Position numbers and translations under genes: made by a program
NCBI RefSeq assembly: GCF_000003815.2
Contig: NC_049981.1
Coordinates: 7,396,726-7,460,725, forward strand
Direction: 5' to 3'
Source: Branchiostoma floridae
Taxonomy: Eukaryota > Chordata > Leptocardii > Amphioxiformes > Branchiostomatidae
DNA length: 64,000 bases
Notes under the pieces: model-generated
Told to the model about the DNA's origin: nothing
Database searches by the model: none
The model's input: only the letters and a program-made list of their open reading frames with translations
In this document: piece after piece, positions 11,301 to 22,300 of the stretch
Position numbering within the stretch: the first letter of the stretch is position 1
Layout of the letters: each line of letters starts with the position of its first letter

Positions 11301-13181
11301 ATGTGTGGTGAGTGTGGGTACAGGGCAGCATTAAAGTTCCTATTGTTCCGACATATAAAAACCCACACAGGAGAAAGACCTTACAAATGTGACCAGTGTG
11401 ACTATTCTGCTACAACGAAATCATCTTTGGACCGTCATTTAACAAAACACACTGGTGAGAAACCCTACATGTGTGAGGAATGTGGGTACAGGGCAGCTGA
11501 CAAGTCTGCCTTATTACGACATATGAGAACCCACACAGGAGAAAAACCCTACAAGTGTGACCAGTGTGACTATTCTGCAGCACAGAAATTCAACTTGGAC
11601 AGACATCGTACAAAACACACCGGTGAGAAACCCTACATGTGTGGGCAGTGTGGGTACAGGGTAGCTGACAAGTCTGACTTATCCAAACATATGAGAACTC
11701 ACACAGGAGAAAAAACCTACAAGTGTGACCAGTGTGACTATTCTGCAGCAGAGAAATCCAATTTGGACCAGCATCTAACAAAGCACACTGGTGAGAAACC
11801 CTACAAGTGTGACCAGTGTGATTACTCTGCAGCAAAGAAGTCCCATTTGGACCAACACCTAGTCAAACACACTGGTGATAAGCCCTACATGTGTGGTGAG
11901 TGTGGGTACAGGACAGCTGTTAAGTTCCGATTGTCCCGACATATAAAAACCCACACAGGAGAAAGACCTTATAAATGTTACCAGTGTGACCATTCTGCTG
12001 CAACGAAATCATCTTTGGACCGTCATTTAGCAAAGCACACCGGTGAGAAACCCTACATGTGTGAGGCATGTGGGTACAGGACAGCTGACAAGTTTGACTT
12101 ATCCAAACATATAAGAACCCATACAGGAGAAAAACCCCACAAGTGTGACCAGTGTAACTATTCTGCAGCAAGGAAATCCCATTTGAACCGTCATTTAACA
12201 AAACACACTGGTGAGAAACCATATATGTGTGGTGAGTGTGGGTACAGGACAGCTCACAAGTCTAGCTTATCCCGACATATGAGAGCCCACACAGGAGAAA
12301 AACCCTACAAGTGTGACCAATGTGACTATTCTGCAGCACAGAAATGCAGTTTGGACCAGCATCTAACAAAACACACTGGTGAGAAACCCTACAAGTGTGA
12401 CCAGTGTGATTACTCTGCAGCAAAGAAGTCCCATTTGGACCAACACCTAGTCAAACACACTGGTGATAAGCCCTACATGTGTGGTGAGTGTGGGTACAGG
12501 ACAGCTGTTAAGTTCCTATTGTTCCGACATATAAAAACCCACACAGGAGAAAAACCTTACAAATGTGACCAGTGTGACTATTCTGCTGCAACGAAATCAT
12601 CTTTGGACCGTCATGTAACAAAGCACACTGGTGAGAAACCCTACATGTGTGGAGAGTGCGGGTACAGGACAGCTGATAAGTCCCGCTTGTCCCTACATAT
12701 GAGAACCCACACAGGAGAAAAACCCTACAAGTGTGACCAGTGTGACTTTTCTACAGCACAGAAAGGCAATTTGGACCAACATCTAACAAAACACACTAGT
12801 GAGAAACCCTACATGTGTGGTGAGTGTGGGTACAGGGCAGCTCATAAGTCTCGCTTATCTCTACATATGAGAACCCACACAGGAGAAAAACCCTACAAGT
12901 GTGACCAGTGTGACTTTTCTACAGCACAGAAAGGCAATTTGGACCAACATCTAACAAAACACACTGGAGAGAAACCCTACATGTGTGGGGAGTGTGGGTA
13001 CAGGACAGCTTACAAGGTTAGCTTGTCCGAACACATGAATACCCACACAGGAGAAAAACCCTACAAGTGTGACCAGTGTGACTATTCTACAAGACTCAAA
13101 TCCTCTTTCTACTACCATCGTATGAAACACACTGGCAAGAAACCTGCATGTGTGAGGAGTGTGGATATAGGACAGTTCTAA
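8320..13181 (+). CDS. C2H2 zinc-finger protein, 24 fingers (gene B)
   Basis: Paralogue of gene A and a putative nuclear DNA-binding protein. The main exon is 11019-13181 (acceptor TTCCCCAG before 11019), with an internal Met at 11043 opening the shared leader MEHVGNEISYTAVQDSSF. Twenty-four C2H2 fingers follow, each of 28 residues. The two finger types alternate except at fingers 8-9 and 15-16, where two YKCDQCDYS types adjoin. Fingers 9-11 nearly equal 16-18, and 19-20 nearly equal 21-22, which points to unequal exchange. A possible first exon at 8320-8460 (donor CAG|GTACGT) joins in phase 0, giving 767 codons, but it may be 5' UTR. After finger 24 one base is missing near 13145. The frame then ends at 13181 and two further fingers are lost. 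Confidence 0.85.
10262..10352. repeat. three-copy minisatellite in gene B intron
   Basis: Three diverged copies of about 30 bp built on CATGAAACCTGACCGCGAT followed by a run of A and a TCG. Copy A has a single copy at about 2824. This is a copy-number change since the duplication. Confidence 0.75.
10636..10982 (-). mobile_element. LINE 3' end fragment
   Basis: Read on the minus strand, about 10905-10965 encodes a peptide with FRAIAYRGPTIWNSLAPD. This matches the usual last conserved block of L2/CR1-like LINE ORF2 proteins (F...GP..WN.LP). An untranslated 3' tail follows, ending near GAATAAATTGAGGTCC. The fragment is absent from copy A, so it inserted after the duplication. It abuts the acceptor of the gene B finger exon. 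Confidence 0.75.
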
Positions 13182-13315
13182 AATCTAACTTATCGAAGCA
13201 CATGAGAACCCACACAGGAGATAAACGTTGCAAATGTGACCAATGTGACCATTCTGTAGAGGAAAAATCTGGTTTGGACCTACATCTTCTAAAACACACG
13301 TACCCAGATTATTAT
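13148..13315 (+). pseudogene. two zinc fingers severed from gene B by a frameshift
   Basis: In the next forward frame the sequence encodes a finger beginning MCEECGYRT, a TGDKR linker and a last finger beginning CKCDQCDHS and ending in HLLKH. The frame then runs into a mariner-like MITE and continues in MITE sequence to a stop at 13432. A codon for the usual tyrosine has become two bases near 13145, so these fingers are out of frame with finger 24. This could be a true mutation or a sequencing error. Confidence 0.8.
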
Positions 13316-13317
13316 CC

Positions 13318-13815
13318 CTATACAGTCAAACCTGCCCAAGACGACCATCCGGGGGACCGGAAAAAAGCGGTCGATTTGGACAGGTGGTCGCTGAGAAGAG
13401 TATCGACTCAAAACATGGCCGATGCAAAGTAAAAATGGTTTCCGTTGTGCTTAATGGCAAATAGAAAGCACACTGCACGCACGCAAAGAAGCGAGGTCTT
13501 TAATGTCAAATGCAACACACACACTGTAAACTGTAAATTTAACCCCCAAATCCGACGCAAACTGGCCGATTTCGGCACAAAATCGCGCTAGTTATCATCA
13601 AAAATCGATGAAAACCTCAATTTTGAAAATGATGCGGTCGTTATGGGTCCCAATTCGGGCCGGTCGCGGTCGCGTTGGCCAGGTGGTCGTTGAGAAAAGG
13701 TCGCTTAATGCTTACGTCAATGGGAAAATAAATCGGGACCGAGAAAAAGCGGTCGAAATGGCCAGGTGGTCGCTGAGAAGAGGTGGTCGCTCGGGCAGGT
13801 TTGACTGTATATATG
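13318..13815. mobile_element. mariner-like MITE with ACAGTCAAACCTGCCC termini
   Basis: The left end TACAGTCAAACCTGCCC pairs with the right end GGGCAGGTTTGACTGTA, and TA lies at both borders. Subterminal GGTCGCTGAGAA motifs repeat inside. The TA flank and CAGTCAAACC start are typical of Tc1/mariner elements (inference from general knowledge). The ORFs reading RWSLRR in here are transposon sequence, not host genes. Confidence 0.75.
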
Positions 13816-14261
13816 TCAGAAAAAACAGTGCCAATGGAAAAGAATGTTATGTTTCCGGTGATCTTGATTGGCCCTAGGAAAATCCTGCTTAACCTGGCCT
13901 GTTTTTTTGTCCACCGCTGGCAAAGGACACATTTTTTATCTTAGTGGCGCAAATAAAAGAATTCCTTTATACCTATTTTTTCTGGACAGTAATTCGAAAC
14001 ACAAGATACATTTTCTTATGGCTATTGCTATTTTTCTTGGTTTTATTGATTTTACAAACTCAAAAAGGTGATGCAATGTTAATTACATAGTAAGAACACA
14101 AATACACTAAACATGAATACTGATTAGCTAACTTGATTAGACTTTACCAGGCTTCACAGATGGTTAAATAGTAGAAATTGGACAAATATCTGTAGAGGGA
14201 ATAGTGTGCTAGGGGAGTCGACCAGCCAGAGGAGTCAGTATGCGACCCATGAGTTGTATAC

Positions 14262-14602
14262 GCTAAGGGCACAACCCGCCGTACGTGCATTTCATCCGTA
14301 CGTTTTTTGGGAGGCCAGTCTTTTTGGGAGGCCAGTCGTCCGCCACGTATTTCTGAAAACGTTCAGGCTGTACAGGGTAGGCGCGTCGCCCGTACTGGCA
14401 CGTACGGGGGGCGAATCCGCAGCCCGATGGCACACAAAGTTCTGCCTGCACGCAAAGTTCTACGGCGTGTCTGCGTGATCCAAAATCCGTCGGATTCCCT
14501 ACGAGTTCGTACGGAGGTGGTACTTACCACTTACGGATCCCAAAAGATTGCCCACATTTTGGCACGTAGACAGCACGTATGGCGGATTGTGCCCTTAGCT
14601 TT
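14262..14602. mobile_element. MITE, family M2
   Basis: The element runs from GCTAAGGGCACAACCCGCC to an inverse end GTGCCCTTAGC. It is rich in ACGT motifs such as CGTACGTGCA. It is absent from the paralogous 3' UTR of gene A near 4590. Other copies lie at 50386, 51250, 53756 (split) and 59630. Confidence 0.85.
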
Positions 14603-15185
14603 ACTATTATCAAAGACTACTAGGCTATTAGAGGCTACACTTGATCACAAAGCCGTTACGATTCAGTCTGGACTTCGCTGTTGTACAGGCAGATTGTGTG
14701 ACAGAGGAAAGAATTATGTTACTCAAGCAATTAGACAAACAATTACTCAAGTACTTGGTAAAATTTCATCCAGTTGCGTGAGCAACTGTTACCTTACATA
14801 AAGAATTGTTCGGTGATACTTTCGATGTACTTTTGTCATGTAGAGAATTAACATAGGTTTATAATGTTATTCAAAGAAAAGAAACTGGCTTCTATTCCTA
14901 TATGTGATTTTACCAATGTAAAGTTCCAGAGCAGCATGGGCAGCAGCAAATGACAATATAATATTTGCAATAGTTCCCTTTAGCTGTAGGTTTCACTTGA
15001 TTTAGTTAGTAGTAACAACTGTTGTAGTAGTAGTAATACTATCCATTATTTGGTTATACTACATTACATTATCATTACTTCACTAGTAGTTTAGTAAATA
15101 GATTTGTTGAAAAATACTAGACTGTAACTCAATTGATATGTTGTCTGAACATTGCCATACATTGTCACTGATGCGATTGTTTTGA

Positions 15186-15191
15186 AATAAA
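15186..15191 (+). terminator. candidate poly(A) signal of gene B
   Basis: AATAAA is conserved with copy A (5166-5171), in a 3' UTR that is otherwise displaced from the finger array by inserted elements. Confidence 0.45.
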
Positions 15192-15544
15192 TCATTCTTA
15201 AGCCTTGAAAAGTGTGAGCACACATTACACTATTGCCTCTTAGCAACTTTGTTCTTTGCAGTTGTAAATCTGTTGAAGGTACTAATTACAAAATGCTAGC
15301 CCATAGAAAACTTGGGAAAGTGTTGAGTCTCAACTACTTTATGTCATGTGTAAAGTAACAAATGCTTGGGACTATATCGCACCTTAGTGTGGCAGTGAAA
15401 AATCATACATGACATGAACTATTGATTTAAAAAAAACTGTTAACTTATGTTGTAATGTAATTCGCTGATGTGGCAAGTTTTCTAGCACCGTTTTGAAAAG
15501 GACTTTATCTCGCTCATTCTCAGGTTTTGACATTTCACAACTTG

Positions 15545-15860
15545 GGAAATGAAATTTATTTATTTTATTTATTTATTTATTAGGATTCTCCATATTCGAT
15601 GACGATATATGGAGGGTATGCCGAAACAGGTGTCAATAAACACCTTTTCAAAGCCGCCATACACACATGTTCGCACATGTCACGGCGGGGTTCTACCGCC
15701 CCTTACGGGGTGACATGACATGCCCTTTCGTGTGGCTGATACGGTATGAAGGTTCGCCAGGACTCCAGCCGGGTGATTTGAAGTGAATCACCAACTCCAG
15801 ACAGAATGGTTTGCTCCATCTCACACCGCACCATCGCACGTGTGGGCTCTGACAAGGTCT
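15545..15860 (-). mobile_element. retroposon-like repeat with A-rich tail on minus strand
   Basis: On the plus strand an ATTT-rich run (15545-15580) is followed by TTAGGATTCTCCATAT and AAGCCGCCATAC. The same order of motifs recurs in diverged form at 51640-51779. Read on the minus strand it is a unit ending in an AAAT-type tail, as in a LINE or SINE 3' end. No coding block is recognised. The flanking 15405-15545 and 15860-16497 show no gene. Confidence 0.5.
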
Positions 15861-16497
15861 TTACTTCACCCCTTTCCTTTTCTTGTTCTTGACATTGAAG
15901 CTCACTAAATAGTCAAATGAATTTATCCTGCTCAAGTCTGTAAACACGAAATAACATCTCACAACAGTCATTGGTGGAAAACTTTACTTTCTATCACCAA
16001 GGAGGTTACATAGCTACTGACATTAAAATACGTATCATAGTCTACATTGCTATTTCTTGCTTTGAAATCACTTTTGCAAGCTCTTGTAATATTCCTTTCT
16101 TTATCTTGCTTTTTCTCATTCAATCTCAGTGTCATCAGTTCGATTTAGCATATAACTGATTATATCTTGCTACTTTCATCCATATTCAGTAGCAGTTCTG
16201 GGTAATATGATAAGCAACATATACAAAAAATGGAAAAATAACATAAAATAGTATATACATAACTGCATAGTATTCTTGTAGTGCCACCTGGTCATTTTGG
16301 TCACTCTATAGTGGCCCAACTACAAAATTGAATCCCCAATAACTAAAATCAATTTACATTTTAACATGTTTATAGTGGCAATTTGTCTGTTATAAGTAGT
16401 GACCTTTTTTTTCAAGTCTCTTCAGTAGTTGCTATAAAGAATAGGTTTGACTTCATCATATAACCTGTAAGGCACTGCATGACAACTGATTTGACTT

Positions 16498-18063
16498 TAA
16501 AGGACAGCATCAGAAAATTTTCAATTCTTTATTTTCCAGTAGTTTACTCATTAAAAAGTTGATGTACGTCAATTTTTACATTGATCCGCCTAATATGACC
16601 TTGTAGACACGTTTGAACTTCGCGCTCTCCTCCTCTCCCCGCCGCGCTGGCCGATGACGTAATGGCCTCGTTCTGATCGTCTGAGATTGTATGACGTCAC
16701 GGATCCAAAACTTGTAGCCAGCCATTTTGCTCGGTGAACCTCGGTCCTCTCATCGATAAATAATCACCCCGCCATTCTGGAGTTCAGTTTGTTGTTGTTG
16801 AAAATTACTTTCGTGGACCTGTAAGTCGCGTTGTGAGCTGTCTACGATGCCATAGTCCCCGGGAGACTGAACATGAATAAGCTTGCCTGCGAGTAAACCG
16901 CGCGGCGACGGAACGAAATCAAAACAATGGTGGTGGGGGAGGTTCACGCATCGTGCCGTTCTGGACTATTACAAGAGCGAGTTCTGGTCAGTTCTTAGCT
17001 TCTCCTTTCCGGACAGCACAGCGATAATTACACGTAAACTTCCACGAATTTTGGTTGAGTTCACAATTGTCCAACTGGCAGGGACATTTAAAAAATAAAC
17101 ATTTTTCCTCTGACAACATACCCTTGATCGCTACATATCGAACGACCCCCTTTTCGCGCCGATACAGATAGCACCGCAACTTGTACAGATCATGCGAGTT
17201 ACGCCTCGCCTCTCATTTTATTTTCTGTTTTTCGGGGAAATTATCTGGACTGGTCGGTTTTTCAATCATGTAGCTTTGGCGGAGATTGCTGGGGGTTCAT
17301 TCAAAACAAATCACGGACTCTGAAACGAAGCCGACATTTCGCGCTATTCACAATGCCGGCCTGTGTTGTATGTAAAAACAACAATGCTGTATGTATGTTT
17401 CGGCGCGGAAGGGGGATCGTTCGATATGTAGCGATCGAGGGTATGTTGTCAGAGGAAAAATGTTTTTTTTTAATGTCCCTGCCAGTTGGACAATTGTGAA
17501 TTCAACCAAAATTCGTGGAAGCTTACGTGTAAATATCGCTGTGCTGTCCGGAAAGGAGAAGCTAAGAACTGACCCGAACTCGCTCTTGTAAAAGTCCAGA
17601 ATGGCACGATGCGTGAACCTCCCCCACCACCATTGTTTTGATTTCGTTCCGTCGCCGCGCGGTTTACTCGCAGGCAAGCTTATTCATGTTCAGTCTCCCG
17701 GGGACTATGGCATCGTAGACAGCTCACAACGCGACTTACAGGTCCACGAAAGTAATTTTCAACAACAACAAACTGAACTCCAGAATGGCGGGGTGATTAT
17801 TTATCGATGAGAGGACCGAGGTTCACCGAGCAAAATGGCTGGCTACAAGTTTTGGATCCGTGACGTCATACAATCTCAGACGATCAGAACGAGGCCATTA
17901 CGTCATCGGCCAGCGCGGCGGGGAGAGGAGGAGAGCGCGAAGTTCAAACGTGTCTACAGGGTCATATTAGGCGGATCAATGTAAAAATTGACGTACATCA
18001 ACTTTTTAATGAGTAAACTACTGGAAAATAAACAATTGAAAATTTTCTGATGCTGTCCTTTAA
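16498..18063. mobile_element. large foldback element, arms about 0.7 kb
   Basis: It begins AGGACAGCATCAGAAAATTT and ends with the inverse, and TTAA lies at both outer borders. The arms (about 16498-17180 and 17390-18063) are near-perfect inverted copies around a loop of about 0.2 kb. Each arm has a TGACGTCA palindrome (near 16692 and 17866) and a GC-rich block with GAGGAGAGCGCG. Both arms also keep the same open frame of about 71 codons (MPASKPRGDGTKSK start), one on each strand. TTAA flanks suggest piggyBac-type mobilisation, but no transposase is seen. Confidence 0.8.
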
Positions 18064-18251
18064 GCCATTGCACATTGGGGTCTATCTCTATTTTTCCCCA
18101 GAAGTATTCTTTTCAAGAGCATGGGACCTAACTCTTATTGTGTACCTTATCACTATCACTGATATCCAGTGTCCTAGCCAGCCTGAAATTATTTTCTGTC
18201 TCATGGATTTTGAACAGAAGTCCTGTTGAGTGCCGGAGGCTTCCGTGCGAT

Positions 18252-18365
18252 GTTCCTAGGGATGTCCGGGAAAATTTTGAAATCTAAGACCCTCCGAAAT
18301 GCTATTTTCTGCATTTTGAGGGGGAAATTTTGCTGGTAGAGTAGACTCAGCTTGGTTCAATGGCA
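18252..18365. mobile_element. fragment of the 6683-7973 repeat family
   Basis: GTCCGGGAAAATTTTGAAAT, TTTCTGCATTTTGAGGGG and AAATTTTGCTGGTAGA occur in the same order as in the internal units of the 1.29 kb element. It shows that the unit also exists alone. The rest of 18064-19331 shows no gene. A TTTATT at 18825 could be a minus-strand poly(A) signal for the sulfatase. Confidence 0.65.
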
Positions 18366-19331
18366 TCTGTGCTGAATATCTGCAGATATTTGCATAAATT
18401 CATTTGTTTAATATCTTTACATGTATATACCAATTTTTGTCCATCACAGAGGACGGAATGGGCAAAGTCTGGACAGATTCTGGCTAGAACATCTTTAATT
18501 TAAGTTAGTATTCTATGCATCCGTCTAGGAATGCTGACTTTTTTTGAGGGGGCGTTGCTTGGCGACTTTCAACATATGTCAGTCATATGGTTGATATGCT
18601 GCAGATGTGCCTGTGGTAACCTAAATGACTTCTAGAGGGCGTGAAAATTACCTTGCCGGCGTTAGAACCTGGCCCATACGTTGAAACCCCCAAATAAATG
18701 CCAGCTCTCCTAGATGGAAAGGAGGCTAATAACATATGAGCTGGGATTATAACCCATCACATCACTGTTTGCATCTACATAGCTGGTATAACTGGCCTTC
18801 GGTGTAACACACATGCTAATTGAATTTATTTCTCATACCCCTATGGCCCCCAATGTTGAACGTATTCCTATGCCCTACACCTGATTGCTTGAGATAGGCT
18901 GTACTTTCACCATATGACACTATATAATGATATCTTTACTCTTCTCCAAATTTCTCTTCATGATTATAATGACATTCAACTTTATCGAATTTGAAATTCA
19001 AAGAGATCCTAAATATCTAAAGAAATCTTGTATGGCCACCTACAGTCTACATTTGGTAAAAATCCTAGTTGACATCAGCCCTACATTTTAATCCCTGTGC
19101 CATTTTTGAAAATACATGTATACCAAAAGCCCAATGGTACAAAAAATGTACATACTGCATTCCCTGCTCAGCACTCAGCATTAGTAACAATGGCAGTTTT
19201 AGTTTACCAGTAACACATACACCACCACCAGTGGACCAGCTCCCTGTTGTAATGATTGCACAATGCTGAGTGGCCCTAGGGCTATTGAAACTAAGACTGT
19301 CACTGCCCTATGCACCATCTGGTACAGGAAC

Positions 19332-22300
19332 TTACTGACCAAACAATTCATTGGTGGACACACTGGTGTCTGTAAGGTTGATCCAGGGGCTCCACACACC
19401 ACCGTGGTACTTTGGGTTCCCTCGGGGATCCGTAGGCTGATTTCTCATCGGCACCGCTGTCTCGCTGTAAGCCTCGAGCCTTCCCATGAGGAAGTTTACC
19501 AGCGGCTTGTTCCAGTCTGCGATGTTGTTGAACTCGCAAGGATCCTCCTTGATGTTGAAGACACAAGGGTTGTCCCGCGGTTTGCAGTTGGTTGACACGT
19601 TGGCAGGTTTCTCAGCGCACTTGATCTTCAAGGGTCCAGACCAGCGTGGGACGTGATTTGCTTCTTCGCTGTGGTTGGTCGTCACGCCTTCCGGAGGGTA
19701 CCATCCATCCCACGCTCCTTTGTAGGCTTCGCCGAGGATTATCTTGTAGTCTCCGTATCGTAGGGCTGCTGTTTTCCTTTTCGGATCGATGTTGTGAAGC
19801 ACTTCTACGCGTGGCGACTGTACCCCACGCGAAATCGTCTCCCAGACATTCGTGCCGTCAAGATTCTTCAACTCGGTCGAGTCTCCGCCAGCGAGCTCGT
19901 AAATCGTAGGCAGGAGGTCACAAACGTGGAGAAGCTCGTGGGTCGTCCTCTTGGGTTGTTTGATGAGGGGGCTGTGGACAAACCCGGTGCCGTGGACGCC
20001 CCCCTCCCACAGCGTGTTCTTCACCCCCCTGAGGGGCCAGTTGCTGGCGTAGTTCTGGTCGAAGCCGGCGGCAGGGCCCCCGTTGTCGGTCGTGAAGATG
20101 ATGACGGAGTTTTCCAGCATCCCGCGTGCAGACAGAGCTTTGGTCACGTTACCTACTGCATCGTCCAGTGCCGAGACCATAGCTGAAGGAATGATATGCA
20201 AATTAAGACTGTGACCTGAATGTACAAATTATATCCAAAATGAATTAAGCAACTGGATAAAGTTTCTAAAGAGTCAGATGGTATTCACTACCTTTCGTTT
20301 CAGCAATTGATATGAGTCTGAAAACTGTTGATAATTAATGAGTTTCTAAATGAAAGCATTAGTTGACTGTTAGACTTATTTGACCACAGATAACATATAT
20401 GAGTGAGTGAGTGAGTTAGTGACTGAGAGCTAGTGACTGGGTGCGTTAGTGAGAGTGAGTAACTGGTGAGTACATAATTGTGAGTTAGAGAGAGTGAGTG
20501 AGTGACTGAGTGAATAAGTGTGAGAGAGTGAGTGAGTGTGAGTGAAAGTGAGTGACAGGTGAGTGATTGAGTGAGAGTGTGAGTAAGTGACAGGTGAGTG
20601 AGTACCTGAGTGAATGAGTGAGAGTGTGACAGGTGAGTGAGTGAGTGTGTGAGTGTGAGTGAGAGAGTGAGTGAATGAGTGAGAGTGTGAGTGAGTCACA
20701 GGTGAGTGAGTAACTTTTGTGAGGATGAACTGGAAGACCAACAAGAAAGCACAAATTGTCAATCTGAAGAGAAAATCTGCACCTACCAGCAAATGTCCTC
20801 CTCCCGGGGTGTTGTATGTGGGGAAACTTATCAATGTACTTCTGGGGGGCCTGCAAGGGGTTGTCAGGGTTCCCTGAATGCACCGCTTGATGGGGCAAGT
20901 ACAGGAACAGGGGCTGGGGAGGGAAAAAGACAATTACACTTTGCATTCAGATACCACACAAACACACACACACACACAGACATGCATATACATACACAGA
21001 CACAAACAGACAGACATGTAAATACATACATTCATAAGCGCGAGCACACACACATACTGTATGTGACAGTTCAACTAATAAAACAAAAATCACCTTGGAA
21101 GTGTCGTGGCTAGCGATGATCCTCTCTGCCTCTGTGGAGAAGAGTTCCGTGCTGTACGTCCCGTTTTCCGTCCAAACCGGCTCCGTGCCGTTCCGCAAGT
21201 CTAGTCCCTTATACCCCAGCTGTAATCATTAATAAGGGTGTTAGTTTCTATTAATAATAATAATATAAAAGACAATATAAGTTTGAAAGGACACCAGATA
21301 TGAAATATATGATAAAATCATTGGGCAAACATTTTGTGTGACAAAAACTAAAATCAAGCTAACATTTGTCACTTTGATTGGGAAAGACACAAAAAATTAT
21401 TAAAACTAAGTACAATGTGTCTCTTTAATTGTACAGGAATAAGGGTATTATTAAGTTGAGGAAATAATGTTTTCTTCATCTGACATATGAAACTAAAGTG
21501 TAGATCCAGTGACTTAGTTGTATGTTGAAATATTAAGTAGAATATTTCACTAAATGCTCTCCAAATTCTGCCCAATCTTTTCTAACATTTACTTTTGCAT
21601 GTGTTCAAACTGAATTTTGCAACAGATAGACGAGTATGTTATCAATCATATCATACTCTTAATTTTCACTTAAAATCAAATGCAATTTTCTACATTCCCA
21701 GTGTCTTTTCCAAATTTTTACATGTTAAGAAATATCTTTGTAACCTATGTCAATTAAAAGAGCAAAATGATTTCCTGTAAACAATGGTGTGACATTCTCT
21801 GACATAAAGATCATTATTACAATGATTCTTGCCTCTAGATGAATTGCAATTATCCAAATTCCAGTGTCCTCCCAAATCTTAAGTGACAAGTGTTAACCCC
21901 CTTCCCACTCAACCCCGATTTCTGGGCGACACGAGCAACTAAAATTTTGCTTTGTGTGAACCTTGATTCAGTAATTGGAAAATGATATAAAATCTGGTTC
22001 AAAGACACCATTGCATACCATTTTTGAAAAGATATGTTCTTTGAAATTTGATGACCAACCTGTTCAATGCATAGATCATCATACTGTTGATTTTTATCAT
22101 ACCGGGTATATTGAAAAGTTAAATCTCTCATTTTAGGCTTACAAATCTAAAGTAAATTTTCATTGGTGTCATGTCTTGAAGTTCAGATTTTTGGGATGGA
22201 TGGAAAAAACTTGTATCTGTCTAAACAACCATATTTCCACTCGGGTGCAAAAAGACGGGTGCTGTAGACAGCCTTGCCTTTGATTTAGTAATTGGAATAA

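Larger units (their letters stand above)
6603..15405 (+). repeat. segmental duplication, copy B
   Basis: Second copy of the zinc-finger duplicon (first at 235-5395), in direct orientation. It is enlarged by insertions absent from copy A: a 1.29 kb element (6683-7973), extra intron sequence near 8560-8760, a LINE tail (10636-10982), a mariner-like MITE (13318-13815) and an M2 MITE (14262-14602). Matching 3' UTR sequence resumes at about 14605. Confidence 0.85.

Noticed and set aside
13608-13877. 89-codon + strand frame with RWSLRR repeats
   Set aside because: It lies almost wholly within the mariner-like MITE terminal region and the same motif appears at the other terminus.
16883-17810. four frames of about 65-71 codons in the foldback as host genes
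   Set aside because: They are identical by mirror symmetry of the arms, which explains their pairing. No known domain is recognised. The possibility is noted only as a finding.
20430-20946. minus-strand frames of [14 protein letters not shown] type
   Set aside because: Most of the length is translated GTGA microsatellite. Only the part at 20787-20913 is a real sulfatase exon.
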